A DNA stretch of 33,842 bases. Origin: a virus. Below the pieces are notes generated by a model. That model worked only from the letters and a program-made list of their open reading frames with translations. It was not told the DNA's origin and ran no database searches. Position 1 is the first letter of the stretch, and every line of letters starts with the position of its first letter. A program made the position numbers and the translations under genes. Positions 1-8,099 of the stretch are shown piece after piece. The stretch is taken from positions 1 through 33,842 of IMG/VR virus record IMGVR_UViG_3300028394_000204. One strand, given 5' to 3'.

Positions 1-1
1 C

Positions 2-472
2 AAGGCTGTCAAAACCCTAAACGATCAGATTCAGAACGGTTATTCAGTACTCGGAGAAGTGGATCATCCAGATGATCTAAAAATTAACCTGGACCGTGTC
101 AGTCACATGATAACAAATATGTGGATGGACGGCCCTAATGGTTACGGTAAACTGAAAATTTTACCAACCCCAATGGGACAACTGATTCGTACTATGTTAG
201 AGTCAGGAGTTAAATTGGGTGTCAGTTCACGCGGATCCGGAAACGTCAAAGAAGACGGTTCCGGTGAAGTTTCAGATTTTGAGATCATCACAGTAGATAT
301 GGTGGCTCAACCTAGTGCTCCTGGAGCATACCCTACACCAATTTATGAACACTTGATGAATAGTCGAGGCGGATTAAATGCCTTGCGCATAGCGCAAGAG
401 GTGAAAGGTGATCCTAAAGCACAGAAATATCTCAAAGAGAGCTTATTGAATATAATAAGCAAACTCCAATAA
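2..472 (+). CDS. gp21: Prohead core protease, T4 gp21-like (5' end outside window)
   Basis: The reading frame is open from base 2, so the gene begins upstream and only the last 156 residues are visible. A GTG at 59 lies inside the conserved GEVDHP motif and is not the true start. T4 gp21 is a serine protease of about 212 aa that matures the prohead by cutting scaffold and capsid proteins. Visible family marks are GEVDHP with the catalytic-type His (codon 65-67), GVSSRGSG with the candidate nucleophile Ser (about 224-229), and VDMVAQPSAPGA. It lies 13 bases upstream of the scaffold gene and two genes before the capsid gene, the same order as in T4. Identification rests on motif recall plus synteny and is strong. 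Confidence 0.93.
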   Translation, partial: KAVKTLNDQIQNGYSVLGEVDHPDDLKINLDRVSHMITNMWMDGPNGYGKLKILPTPMGQLIRTMLESGVKLGVSSRGSGNVKEDGSGEVSDFEIITVDMVAQPSAPGAYPTPIYEHLMNSRGGLNALRIAQEVKGDPKAQKYLKESLLNIISKLQ

Positions 473-485
473 TAAGGAGAATCAC

Positions 486-1583
486 ATGTTGGATGCGCTA
501 AAAAGTTTATTTGAAAACAACGTGATTTCACAAGAGATCAAAGAGTCTATTGAAGTGGCTTTCGAAAGTCGTGTAAACGAAGCTCGTACACAAGTCGCTC
601 AACAATTACGCGAAGAATTTGCACAAAAATACGAACACGATAAGTCAGCGATGGTTGAAGCAGTAGATCGCATGATCTCTGAACAGCTAGCTGTTGAACT
701 TATTGAGTTTGCCGATGACCGTAAGCAATTAGCTGAGATGAAAGTCAAATATGCTAAGAAAATGAAAGCTGACAGTCAAGTAATGAAGGAATTCGTTACA
801 CGTCAACTATCAAATGAAGTTCGTGAACTCCATGAAGATCAAGTTGCAATGGCAAGTAAATTTGGTAAGTTAGAAAATTTCGTAGTTGAAGCTCTTGCTC
901 AAGAAATTACAGAATTTTACAAAGACAAACAAGACCTAGCGGAGACTAAAGTACGTTTAGTTCGCGAAGGTCGTCAAGAAATCAAGAAAGTAAAAGAAGC
1001 ATTTGTTCAACGTGCAGCCGCAATGGTTGAAGGTGTTGTAACTACAGGACTACGTTCTGAAATTACTTCATTGAAAGAAGACATTGAAGCCGCTCGTCGT
1101 CAAGACTTCGGTCGTAAGTTATTTGAAGCGTTTGCTTCTGAATACCAAGCGAGTTACCTAAATGACAAATCGGAAACTGCAAAATTACTCAAAGTCATAG
1201 ACATGAAAGATTTGGCAATGCAAGAAGCCGCTCAGGCAGTTGTGCAAGCTGAAAAAATAATAGAAAGTAAAGAAGCAGAAGTACGTGCTTTGAAAGAAGC
1301 TCAAGAAAGAAAAGCAATCATGAGTGAACTATTGTCGCCACTAAACACGGAACAAAAAGCAATCATGGGTGAACTAATGGAGACTGTGAAAACAGAACGT
1401 CTGAACGAAAGTTTTGAAAAGTACTTGCCATCAGTATTGAATGGTAAGGCTCCGCAGAAGAAACAGGCACTAGTAGAGGCTAAAGAAGTAACCGGAAATA
1501 AAGTAATTTCCAACACCAACCGTAGCAGTGAGACCGAAAACAACATTGTTGATATTCGCAGACTTGCTGGACTAAAATTTTAA
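486..1583 (+). CDS. gp22: Prohead scaffolding core protein, T4 gp22-like
   Basis: The 365-residue product is highly charged, almost free of Gly, Pro and Cys, and dominated by Glu, Lys, Ala and Gln in heptad-like order, as expected for the long coiled-coil scaffold that fills the prohead and is degraded by gp21. It is longer than T4 gp22 (about 269 aa). Residues about 276-297 contain a small in-frame duplication, KAIMSEL then KAIMGEL, encoded by near-identical DNA at 1311 and 1356. The C-terminus ends IVDIRRLAGLKF. AAGGAG sits 7-12 bases upstream of the ATG. Placement between protease and capsid genes makes the call secure although the sequence itself is low-complexity. Confidence 0.9.
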   Translation: MLDALKSLFENNVISQEIKESIEVAFESRVNEARTQVAQQLREEFAQKYEHDKSAMVEAVDRMISEQLAVELIEFADDRKQLAEMKVKYAKKMKADSQVMKEFVTRQLSNEVRELHEDQVAMASKFGKLENFVVEALAQEITEFYKDKQDLAETKVRLVREGRQEIKKVKEAFVQRAAAMVEGVVTTGLRSEITSLKEDIEAARRQDFGRKLFEAFASEYQASYLNDKSETAKLLKVIDMKDLAMQEAAQAVVQAEKIIESKEAEVRALKEAQERKAIMSELLSPLNTEQKAIMGELMETVKTERLNESFEKYLPSVLNGKAPQKKQALVEAKEVTGNKVISNTNRSSETENNIVDIRRLAGLKF

Positions 1584-1595
1584 GGAGAAATTTAA

Positions 1596-2768
1596 ATGTC
1601 AGAACTACTAAACGGACGTTGGGCAGAAACTAAGGAAGCCCTATTAGAAGGCTTACAAGGCACAAAAAAATCAGTAATGGGTGTAACACTTGAAAATACT
1701 CGCAAGTATTTGCTAGAAAGCCCATCAGCTGGTGCCACTTCTGCCGGCAACGTTGCAACATTAAACCGCGTAATTTTACCGGTGATTCGTCGTGTTATGC
1801 CAACCGTTATTGCTAACGAGTTAGTTGGTGTACAACCAATGACTGGCCCAGTTGGCCAAATTCACACTCTACGTGTACGCTATGCAGACAATGCAACAGC
1901 TGACTCTGTAGTAGCTGGTGAAGAGGCATTGAGCCCATTCAAGATTGCGGCTGCTTATTCTGGTAATGACAGTTCTACTGCCAAAGCCGCTAGCACAGCT
2001 ACTCTTGAAGGTCAAGCAGGTAAGCGTATGTCTATTCAAATCTTGAAACAGACAGTTGAAGCTAAGACACGTAAATTGTCTGCTCGCTGGACGTTTGAAG
2101 CCGCTCAAGACGCACAAGCCCAACAAGGCATTGACGTTGAAGCAGAAATCATGGCCGCTCTTGCACAAGAAATTACAGCTGAAATTGACCAAGAGATCAT
2201 TGCATCTCTAATCTCTTTAGCTGGTTCAGCTTCACAAACTTACGACCAAGCCGCTGTATCTGGTACAGCTACATTCGTTGGTGACGAGCATGCCGCATTG
2301 GCAGTTCAAATCAACCGTGTTGCTAACTTGATTGCTCAGCGTACACGTCGTGGCGCTGGTAACTATGCAGTTGTTAGCCCATTTGCATTGACAATCCTAC
2401 AATCTGCTACTACCAGCGCATTTGCTCGTACAACAGAAGGTACATTCGAAGCACCTACAAACACCAAGTTTGTTGGTACATTGAACAATGCAATGAAAGT
2501 ATATGTAAACAGCTATGCACAAGATTCAACAGACGTTCTAATCGGCTACAAAGGCGGTTCAGAGTCTGATGCTCCTGCATTCTATTGCCCATACATTCCA
2601 TTGATGAGCAGTGGTGTTGTTTTAGACCCATCAACATTCGAACCAGTCGTATCATTCATGACACGTTATGGCTATGTTGAGTTGTCAAACACAGCAAGCT
2701 CACTAGGTAATGCCGCTGACTACTTAGGTCGCGTTGCTATTACTAGTGGTAACGTTAAATTCAGTTAA
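1596..2768 (+). CDS. gp23: Major capsid protein, T4 gp23-like
   Basis: This 390-aa HK97-fold capsid protein carries the T4 gp23 signature around residues 62-92: LPVIRRVMPTVIANELVGVQ followed by PMTGPVGQIHTLRVRY. Two sites resemble the gp21 cleavage consensus (L/I)xE followed by a small residue: LLE/G at residue 18 and LLE/S at residue 41. Cleavage at either would remove an N-terminal prosequence as in T4; this is an inference. It is much shorter than T4 gp23 (521 aa), so the extra surface insertion domain of T4 is probably reduced or absent. A strong AAGGAG ribosome site precedes the ATG and a hairpin terminator follows at 2796, consistent with very high expression. Confidence 0.96.
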   Translation: MSELLNGRWAETKEALLEGLQGTKKSVMGVTLENTRKYLLESPSAGATSAGNVATLNRVILPVIRRVMPTVIANELVGVQPMTGPVGQIHTLRVRYADNATADSVVAGEEALSPFKIAAAYSGNDSSTAKAASTATLEGQAGKRMSIQILKQTVEAKTRKLSARWTFEAAQDAQAQQGIDVEAEIMAALAQEITAEIDQEIIASLISLAGSASQTYDQAAVSGTATFVGDEHAALAVQINRVANLIAQRTRRGAGNYAVVSPFALTILQSATTSAFARTTEGTFEAPTNTKFVGTLNNAMKVYVNSYAQDSTDVLIGYKGGSESDAPAFYCPYIPLMSSGVVLDPSTFEPVVSFMTRYGYVELSNTASSLGNAADYLGRVAITSGNVKFS

Positions 2769-2795
2769 TCTGAAATTAAAGTTAGAAGTAATATT

Positions 2796-2821
2796 AAAAA
2801 AGGACCTTCGGGTCCTTTTTT
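2796..2821 (+). terminator. Rho-independent terminator after the capsid gene
   Basis: The sequence is an A-run, GGACC, a TTCG tetraloop, GGTCC and a T-run. The A and T runs extend the stem. It ends the 21-22-23 transcript and isolates the capsid gene from the next promoter. Confidence 0.93.
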
Positions 2822-2828
2822 ATTCTCG

Positions 2829-2838
2829 GCTAAATACA
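2829..2838 (+). promoter_or_regulatory. Candidate T4-type late promoter (GCTAAATACA)
   Basis: It resembles the TATAAATA late box, with one change in the core, and lies directly after the capsid terminator and about 88 bases before the next ATG. Similar boxes occur at 7991, 10275, 14033, 23871 and 31060. Confidence 0.5.
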
Positions 2839-2845
2839 TAGTAAT

Positions 2846-2903
2846 GATTCACATGGTGTGAATTTTATGCGGAAATCCAACCGCGTACAGCCTAGAACGC
2901 TGT
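2846..2903 (+). promoter_or_regulatory. Structured 5' leader with three consecutive hairpins
   Basis: Three small inverted repeats follow each other between promoter box and ribosome site. The first is ATTCACA/TGTGAAT with a 3-base loop (2847-2863). The second is GCGG/CCGC with an 8-base loop (2869-2884), extendable by a G-U pair and an A-U pair. The third is ACAGC/GCTGT with a 7-base loop (2887-2903). Arms were checked by eye. Function is unknown; possibilities are transcript stabilisation or translational control of the 2926 gene. Confidence 0.55.
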
Positions 2904-2925
2904 TATTTCTTAAGGAGAAACTAAA

Positions 2926-3615
2926 ATGGGACGTCCTCTAAATCACAGATTTTTTGGTGACAACAACCAAAATGCAACAAACAACAACGAACAAACTGGC
3001 GGCGAAGGTGTAGCAAGTGTAACAGCACCAGCTGGTACATTAGGTACACTAGTAAATGGTACATACACCATCCCAGCGGCCAGTATCACTGCACCACAAA
3101 TTGCTGGCGGTAAGAAAGCAGTGTTGAGTGTTGTGGTAACTGCCGCAACAACATATACAGTAACAGTGGTATCCCCAGGTACAGGTTACACAGCGGCTCC
3201 AACAATCACATTCAATGGCAGCGTTGCTGGTGGTACAGGCAGTGCTACTCCTGTGGCAACATTGACAACTTCTTCAGTTCCAAATGCATTATCAGTTCAA
3301 GCCATTACAAGCGGTTCAACTAATCGTACAAGCGGCAACGATATTATTCGTCAAACCGGTAGCAAGCGTTTCCAAGTTCGTACACAAGACGGTGTAGCAA
3401 TTTGTAAATTAGTTCAAGCTACTCCAGCGGCAGTCGGCGAAATGGCCATTGTTGCAACTGACAGCGCAAGTGGAACATACTGGGTTAGAAAAATTACTAA
3501 CCGTACAGTAGTATTGGTACAAAACAGTGGATCACAATTTGCTTCTGGTAAACCAGTCAAGTGGACATTGGGTTCTGCTGTAAACGGCGTATCAGTAACA
3601 TTAGCCAACGCTTAA
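2926..3615 (+). CDS. Virion structural protein, marine T4-like type
   Basis: The 229-aa product has a polar Asn-rich N-terminus (NNQNATNNNEQTGG), a beta-rich middle with the recurring PGTGYTAAPTITF motif at about residues 85-97, and a C-terminal domain starting near GSKRFQVRTQDG. That C-terminal style is familiar from structural proteins of marine T4-like phages. No enzyme motif, signal peptide or membrane segment is seen. The same 'GxGY..xP.v' motif recurs in the giant fibres and in the gene at 27597. It has its own leader and probably its own promoter right after the capsid gene, so it may be an abundant virion component such as a decoration or fibre-base protein. The exact role is not known. 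Confidence 0.7.
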   Translation: MGRPLNHRFFGDNNQNATNNNEQTGGEGVASVTAPAGTLGTLVNGTYTIPAASITAPQIAGGKKAVLSVVVTAATTYTVTVVSPGTGYTAAPTITFNGSVAGGTGSATPVATLTTSSVPNALSVQAITSGSTNRTSGNDIIRQTGSKRFQVRTQDGVAICKLVQATPAAVGEMAIVATDSASGTYWVRKITNRTVVLVQNSGSQFASGKPVKWTLGSAVNGVSVTLANA

Positions 3616-3623
3616 TTAGGACT

Positions 3624-3639
3624 GGGGACTTAGGTCCCC
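3624..3639 (+). other. GC-rich intergenic hairpin without T-tract
   Basis: GGGGAC and GTCCCC flank a TTAG loop in the short gap between the genes at 2926 and 3658. No T-run follows, so it is not a standard terminator. It could be a 3'-end stabiliser or processing site. Confidence 0.6.
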
Positions 3640-3657
3640 TAACTATAAGGATATAGC

Positions 3658-4623
3658 ATGTCAAGAGTACTAAAAGTCAGTCAAAGCAATTATAGATTAC
3701 AGACCGCAAGCGGCGGAACTATAACATTAGATACCGGCACAGATGTTGGTACTGTAATTGTCACAGGTGACTTGGTAGTACAAGGTGAAACAACAACAGT
3801 CAATACAACTAACTTAGCTATTGAAGATAATATTATTGTATTGAATAAAAATCAAACTGGCGCAGGTATCACGCTTGCATCACCAATTAGCGGTAAAGCA
3901 GGAGTAGAAATTAGTCGCGGTACTAGACCTGCAGGACAGTTTTTGTTTGACGAAAATGTAAATCATTATGATTTTCCAAATACAACAAATGTAGGCGGAA
4001 CATTTGTATTAAAAACTAGCGATGGTAAAAAAGCAGGATTACAAGTAGCAACAATAGTAAATGACGGTGCAAGTAATTTAGTTTTTGATATGCAAGCTAC
4101 TAGCGGAGTACTAAGTGTTGCCAACAGCACAAACTATTATTTACGAGTAACACACGACGATGATATTCCTAACTGGAAAACGGTTACAAACTATGTTGCG
4201 GCTAGTAACGGTGTTGCAACGGTTGACCGTATGTATTTTCCTCCAGGAGCGTCATTTGGATCTGAAGATAGTAAGGTACAAGCATTTCAAACTAACATAC
4301 AATTTTTTGTTGGCCAGCAAATTAGAGCAACAATTAGTCCTGTAGGTGTTAGTGTTAATAACATTAACTTGTTTACGGATACAATTACAAACACTTCGTC
4401 AAATAGCTTGGTATTAACTGCAATTAATAATAATGTTAAAATTGATGCTGTTTTAAATTTATCAGACCAAAGTTTGGATCCTGCTGTACCAGCTAACGCA
4501 ACTAAATTATATTCTAAACCAACAGTGGGCCCAGGAAACTCTGGGCTATTTTTTAAAAATGTAAATATCTCAGACGAACTAGTATCTAGAAGTAGAGCAG
4601 TTTTATTGAGCATTTTACTATAA
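3658..4623 (+). CDS. Fibre-like virion structural protein
   Basis: The 321-aa protein is rich in Thr, Asn, Val and Ser with a beta-strand pattern. Residues about 34-66 read VTGDLVVQGETTTVNTTNLA and continue IEDNIIVLNKNQTG, a signature common at the start of marine myovirus fibre and neck-fibre proteins. It closes with GLFFKNVNISDELVSRSRAV. No receptor-binding domain is recognisable. The ribosome site is AAGGAT, 7 bases before the ATG. It heads a run of closely spaced fibre genes through 9938 and is followed by a small beta-rich protein, a pairing seen three times in this window. It is probably an accessory or short tail fibre component. Confidence 0.68.
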   Translation: MSRVLKVSQSNYRLQTASGGTITLDTGTDVGTVIVTGDLVVQGETTTVNTTNLAIEDNIIVLNKNQTGAGITLASPISGKAGVEISRGTRPAGQFLFDENVNHYDFPNTTNVGGTFVLKTSDGKKAGLQVATIVNDGASNLVFDMQATSGVLSVANSTNYYLRVTHDDDIPNWKTVTNYVAASNGVATVDRMYFPPGASFGSEDSKVQAFQTNIQFFVGQQIRATISPVGVSVNNINLFTDTITNTSSNSLVLTAINNNVKIDAVLNLSDQSLDPAVPANATKLYSKPTVGPGNSGLFFKNVNISDELVSRSRAVLLSILL

Positions 4624-4632
4624 GGAAAGAAC

Positions 4633-4977
4633 ATGGCATTGACCTCAACTCCAATAGCTTACGCCGCAAGTTTACCAGCAAGTCCGGTTTATACTAGCAG
4701 TGGCAGTAACGCAATTACCAGCATGATTATTTGTAATTTATATGAATTTAATTCGGCTAACCCAACAGCAAATACTGCAAATGTATCGTTGTACGCAGTG
4801 CCAGCAGGTGTAACATTAACTGCAAATCATTTAATTGTTAATGCTGTTCCGGTAACAGCAGGCGAAACACTTAGCTTGGATCAAGAAAAATTAGTTTTAG
4901 CAAACGGAGATATGTTGTATGCTAAATCGAGTGTAGCAAGTACACTAGTAATGACCATAAGTACGTTGACAGTATAA
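4633..4977 (+). CDS. Small beta-rich virion protein (paralog 1 of 3)
   Basis: The 114-aa product is almost all predicted beta strand, with no Cys-rich or catalytic motif. It resembles the products at 9609 and 23966 in length, in an early T-x-I-x-x-x-x-N-L-type strand, and in a late segment where a '(k)lvLanGD' type strand precedes a final Ser/Val-rich strand. All three follow large fibre genes, which suggests a small partner that caps or joins fibres; that role is an inference. The stop codon shares its last A with the ATG of the next gene (TAATG), so the two are likely translationally coupled. Confidence 0.65.
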   Translation: MALTSTPIAYAASLPASPVYTSSGSNAITSMIICNLYEFNSANPTANTANVSLYAVPAGVTLTANHLIVNAVPVTAGETLSLDQEKLVLANGDMLYAKSSVASTLVMTISTLTV

Positions 4978-5975
4978 TGAGATTCCTAAGAAGACAAACT
5001 ATTAACCGTAGAGCAGTGTATGATAATACGCTTTACGTAGACACGAACAACGCAATTGTAATGGGTAGCCAAAACAATTTAACATTGCCAAGCGGCCCAG
5101 ATGGAACTAGACCATCTGTTCCAGTTAACGGTATGATACGTTATAACACAACGTCATTGGACATTGAAGTATATCAGGGTAGCACTTGGAGAGCGTTACG
5201 CTATAGAGAATCTGGCTCAATTACTCAACAAACATTAGGTATTGGAGACGGTGATACATTATATTACGGCCCGTTAAATCCAGCACCTACTGGAAATATA
5301 CAACGCGGCTACACTTGGTCAGGCGCTAATTTGTTGGTACTAGTTGAAAATGTTTTACAATTGCATACTACTAACTATACAGTTGTACAAAACCCAACTT
5401 TTCCTTCCGAAGTTTATGTAGGAAAAACTAGCGTGAGTTCTGCAATTGGCAGCTCAACATTATATTTTAATACAACAGTATCAACATTAACGGCATCTGG
5501 AACAGGTACAACAGTTACATTAACGTTCACAACCGCAACTGTTGCACCGTTTGCTATTGGAGAAACAATCATAGTTGCCGGAGTAATTCCTTACACATAT
5601 AACGGTTCATTTATTGTAACCGGGTCAACTGCTTCTTCGGTATCGTATGCACATACTGCTATTGGCGTTCAGACAACTAGCGGCACAATTGAAGCCGCAA
5701 GTACAATTTATCCTGCTGTGAATATCGTAGGAGCAACTTTAACTGGAAGTAGCGCAATTACAGGTAGAACAGTGTTAAGCTATGCTACCGATACAAATAC
5801 TGGTGCATTAACTAGTGTTGTGTTAAGTGCCGCAACGAGCGGATCAATCATAGCCGCAAATACTGCAATCACTATTACAAAATCAAGCCAAGCAGGAACC
5901 GGATATTACCTGTATTTTAGTAGTCCTGTTCCTCCGGGCAAAGCTGTTACTGCACTAATTGGTTTTGACCAATAA
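4977..5975 (+). CDS. Fibre protein with 'MIRYNT' block and an inserted YNG module
   Basis: The 332-aa protein begins with a basic stretch (MRFLRRQTINRR) and has the common fibre block GMIRYNTTSLDIEVYQGSTW at residues about 52-71. Residues about 170-242 form a module with PFAIGETIIVAG, then YTYNGSFIVTG, that recurs four more times in the giant protein at 14068-23952. No ribosome site is visible; the ATG overlaps the previous stop, so translation probably depends on coupling. The C-terminus ends in SSPVPPGKAVTALIGFDQ. It is most likely a structural tail fibre or baseplate-associated protein. Function beyond that cannot be read from the sequence. Confidence 0.66.
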   Translation: MRFLRRQTINRRAVYDNTLYVDTNNAIVMGSQNNLTLPSGPDGTRPSVPVNGMIRYNTTSLDIEVYQGSTWRALRYRESGSITQQTLGIGDGDTLYYGPLNPAPTGNIQRGYTWSGANLLVLVENVLQLHTTNYTVVQNPTFPSEVYVGKTSVSSAIGSSTLYFNTTVSTLTASGTGTTVTLTFTTATVAPFAIGETIIVAGVIPYTYNGSFIVTGSTASSVSYAHTAIGVQTTSGTIEAASTIYPAVNIVGATLTGSSAITGRTVLSYATDTNTGALTSVVLSAATSGSIIAANTAITITKSSQAGTGYYLYFSSPVPPGKAVTALIGFDQ

Positions 5976-5986
5976 GGAGTTAGCAT

Positions 5987-7978
5987 ATGGCTCTAACGCT
6001 TACAGGTGGTAACTTAAATGGCGGCAAAGAGCTAGGGCGTATTAGCGGTCCTTTATTATCAGCAGACCTACGTCGCAACGGTGTTAATCTTGCATTTGAT
6101 ACTGACAAATTATATTTAAATGTTGTTAACAAGTATGTTGGATTTGGAACTAACACTCCAACTAGAACACTTACTGCACCAGGCAACAGTCGTTTTGCCA
6201 GAACTAATCCTGCCTTATCTGATCTAATAGTAACCACGCAAGCTGATATTGGTAATCTTACTTTCAATGACACTGACAAGATACAAAATTTTACCAATAA
6301 CAATATCACTATCAGCCCAGCGGCTGGGGATCAGTTAATTACTTTCAACGGATTAGGGTCAACTGGCTACTTTGCATTTTTAGACAATTCGTTAACTGGT
6401 ACAACTAATACTGAAATAAACATAAGCCCAACGGGAAAAACCATTATTGGAAGTACTACAGTTGCTGCCAGTCTTAGTTTTTCAGGCAGTAACTATCTTT
6501 CACTAAGTGATGCCCAAACAATTGGCACCCAAGCGTTTACTTTTGAATGTTTCTTTTACAGCACTGGCAACTTTAGCTCGTCAATTCAGACCATACTGGG
6601 AGCAAATGCTCCCCTTGGAATGAGCATATTCTTTTTGACTAGCAGTATAATCCAAGTTGATAGGGCCATGCAAGACGCTATCTTATTCACCGTACCTACG
6701 ATGTCTACAAACACATGGTATCATCTTGCAGTAACACGAGATAGCAGTGGACAGACAGCACTATTTTTAAATGGAACTAAATCTGTTAATAGCTATGTAA
6801 CAGCTACAAATTATTCAGGAACAACCGGATATATTGGGTGGGTTTATAATACAGCATATAATTTTATTGGACAACTAACACAAATAAAATTAACTGTGGG
6901 TTCAAACTATTACGACCCAACTGCGGCCAGTATTTCAGTGCCCACAACAGCTTTGACCGTCAGCGCAAATACAAAGTTATTGTTAATTGTGGCCAACAGT
7001 GGAGCATTCCTTACAGATACTAGCGGAACACAAACAGTATCTAATATAGGCGGCGTAGCTTTCAGCACGTCAACTCCTGTTTTGTTACAACAAAATACCA
7101 GCGTCTTGGTAAATGGCAATTTACGTTCTACTGGAAATATTACATTTGACGGCAACATTACTTTAGGTAATGATGATACTGACAACATTACTTTTGCCGC
7201 AGATGTTAGCAGTAACATTATTCCTGACGCCACTAATACATACAAATTAGGTAGCAGTACAAAAAAATGGAATAATGTTTATTCTGAAAATTTAATTGTT
7301 ACAGATCTACTTTCAACAACAGCTACCGCAGAAACATGGACACAAAACGGTTTAACAATAACTGGTAATTCTATTAGTGCTGGCATAGGCACATTTAAGA
7401 TAACTGTTAGTGGCACAGGTAAAGTAAATTTAAATAATAAAATTTATATTAAAAATAATACTATTACTCACAATAATGCTATCGTACCTTTAGAGTTTGG
7501 ATCTACTGGTATTGGTTATACTAAATTTGGCGGCACACGAGGACTAGTAATTCCAAAAGGCACAACACTACAACGTCCAGCTGCCGCAGAACTTGGGACT
7601 ATTCGTTATAATAGCGATGTAAATTATATCGAAGTTTATGCCAATGTAAGTAATACTCAGGTAGTAAGTTTGTCAACAAACTCAGTAACAGCAACAGCCG
7701 GTGCAACCCAAATACTTACTACTAACACTGTGGGATTTAATGTGGGAGATTTCATATCTTCTACTTCTGATTTACTTGCATTTGCTGGGGGCACAATAAT
7801 AACAGCAGTAGTAACAAATACATCAGTAACAATTAACACACCCTTATTAGCCACGCTTGCCGCAGGCAGTAATTTAACATCTCAACGCAAATGGATTCCA
7901 ATTATTGGAACTAGCCCTGTTCTTAGTTCAACTGAGGTTGGTGCTATACAAGACATTTGGGCCCTTATACTGGGTTAA
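5987..7978 (+). CDS. Tail fibre protein with LamG/concanavalin-like domain
   Basis: The 663-aa product starts with a fibre N-terminus (ELGRISGPLLSADLRRNGVN, residues 15-34) shared with the gene at 8100. Residues about 160-340 resemble a LamG_3/concanavalin A-like lectin domain: AFTFECFFY, TWYHLAVTRD with ALFLNG, and FIGQLTQIKLTVG. Such domains bind glycans on cell surfaces in other proteins. A trunk follows with DATNTYKLGSSTKKWNNVY. The C-terminal block GTIRYNSDVNYIEVYA is interrupted after residue ~553 by a module of about 80 residues before KWIPIIG; the paralog at 8100 lacks this insert. AAGGAG lies 8-13 bases upstream of the ATG. It is probably a receptor-binding fibre. Confidence 0.78.
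   Translation: MALTLTGGNLNGGKELGRISGPLLSADLRRNGVNLAFDTDKLYLNVVNKYVGFGTNTPTRTLTAPGNSRFARTNPALSDLIVTTQADIGNLTFNDTDKIQNFTNNNITISPAAGDQLITFNGLGSTGYFAFLDNSLTGTTNTEINISPTGKTIIGSTTVAASLSFSGSNYLSLSDAQTIGTQAFTFECFFYSTGNFSSSIQTILGANAPLGMSIFFLTSSIIQVDRAMQDAILFTVPTMSTNTWYHLAVTRDSSGQTALFLNGTKSVNSYVTATNYSGTTGYIGWVYNTAYNFIGQLTQIKLTVGSNYYDPTAASISVPTTALTVSANTKLLLIVANSGAFLTDTSGTQTVSNIGGVAFSTSTPVLLQQNTSVLVNGNLRSTGNITFDGNITLGNDDTDNITFAADVSSNIIPDATNTYKLGSSTKKWNNVYSENLIVTDLLSTTATAETWTQNGLTITGNSISAGIGTFKITVSGTGKVNLNNKIYIKNNTITHNNAIVPLEFGSTGIGYTKFGGTRGLVIPKGTTLQRPAAAELGTIRYNSDVNYIEVYANVSNTQVVSLSTNSVTATAGATQILTTNTVGFNVGDFISSTSDLLAFAGGTIITAVVTNTSVTINTPLLATLAAGSNLTSQRKWIPIIGTSPVLSSTEVGAIQDIWALILG
7645..7884 (+). repeat. 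Inserted beta module in the fibre C-terminal domain
   Basis: The C-terminal domain of the paralog at 8100 runs directly from VEMWTGSAWFSV to its end. In this gene the corresponding block is opened between IEVYAN and KWIPIIG by a GATQILTT...VGDFIS...TSVTINTPLL segment, which looks like an inserted module. Boundaries are estimated by eye. Confidence 0.55.
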
Positions 7979-7990
7979 AAACCAAAATAT

Positions 7991-7998
7991 AATAAATA
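7991..7998 (+). promoter_or_regulatory. Candidate late promoter (AATAAATA)
   Basis: It is a near match to the T4 late box TATAAATA, just after the stop of the 5987 gene and about 100 bases before the next start. The leader that follows (7999-8099) holds only weak hairpins (for example AGTGG/CCGCT at 8040-8054) and no recognisable RNA gene. Confidence 0.5.
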
Positions 7999-8099
7999 CT
8001 ATTACTGTAAAGACTGACCAAGTTTTTACGATATTCAACAGTGGTAAACCCGCTATGTAAGGTGGTTATCCGTGAAACTCGGTGTACAAGGGAGCGATG

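Noticed and set aside
1311-1376. Duplicated 17-20 base element in the scaffold gene
   Set aside because: It encodes a coiled-coil repeat in frame (KAIMSEL/KAIMGEL) and needs no further explanation.
7979-8099. Possible tRNA or small structured RNA in the 120-base gap
   Set aside because: No cloverleaf or TTC-type T-arm is found; only weak hairpins are present. It is treated as a promoter plus leader.
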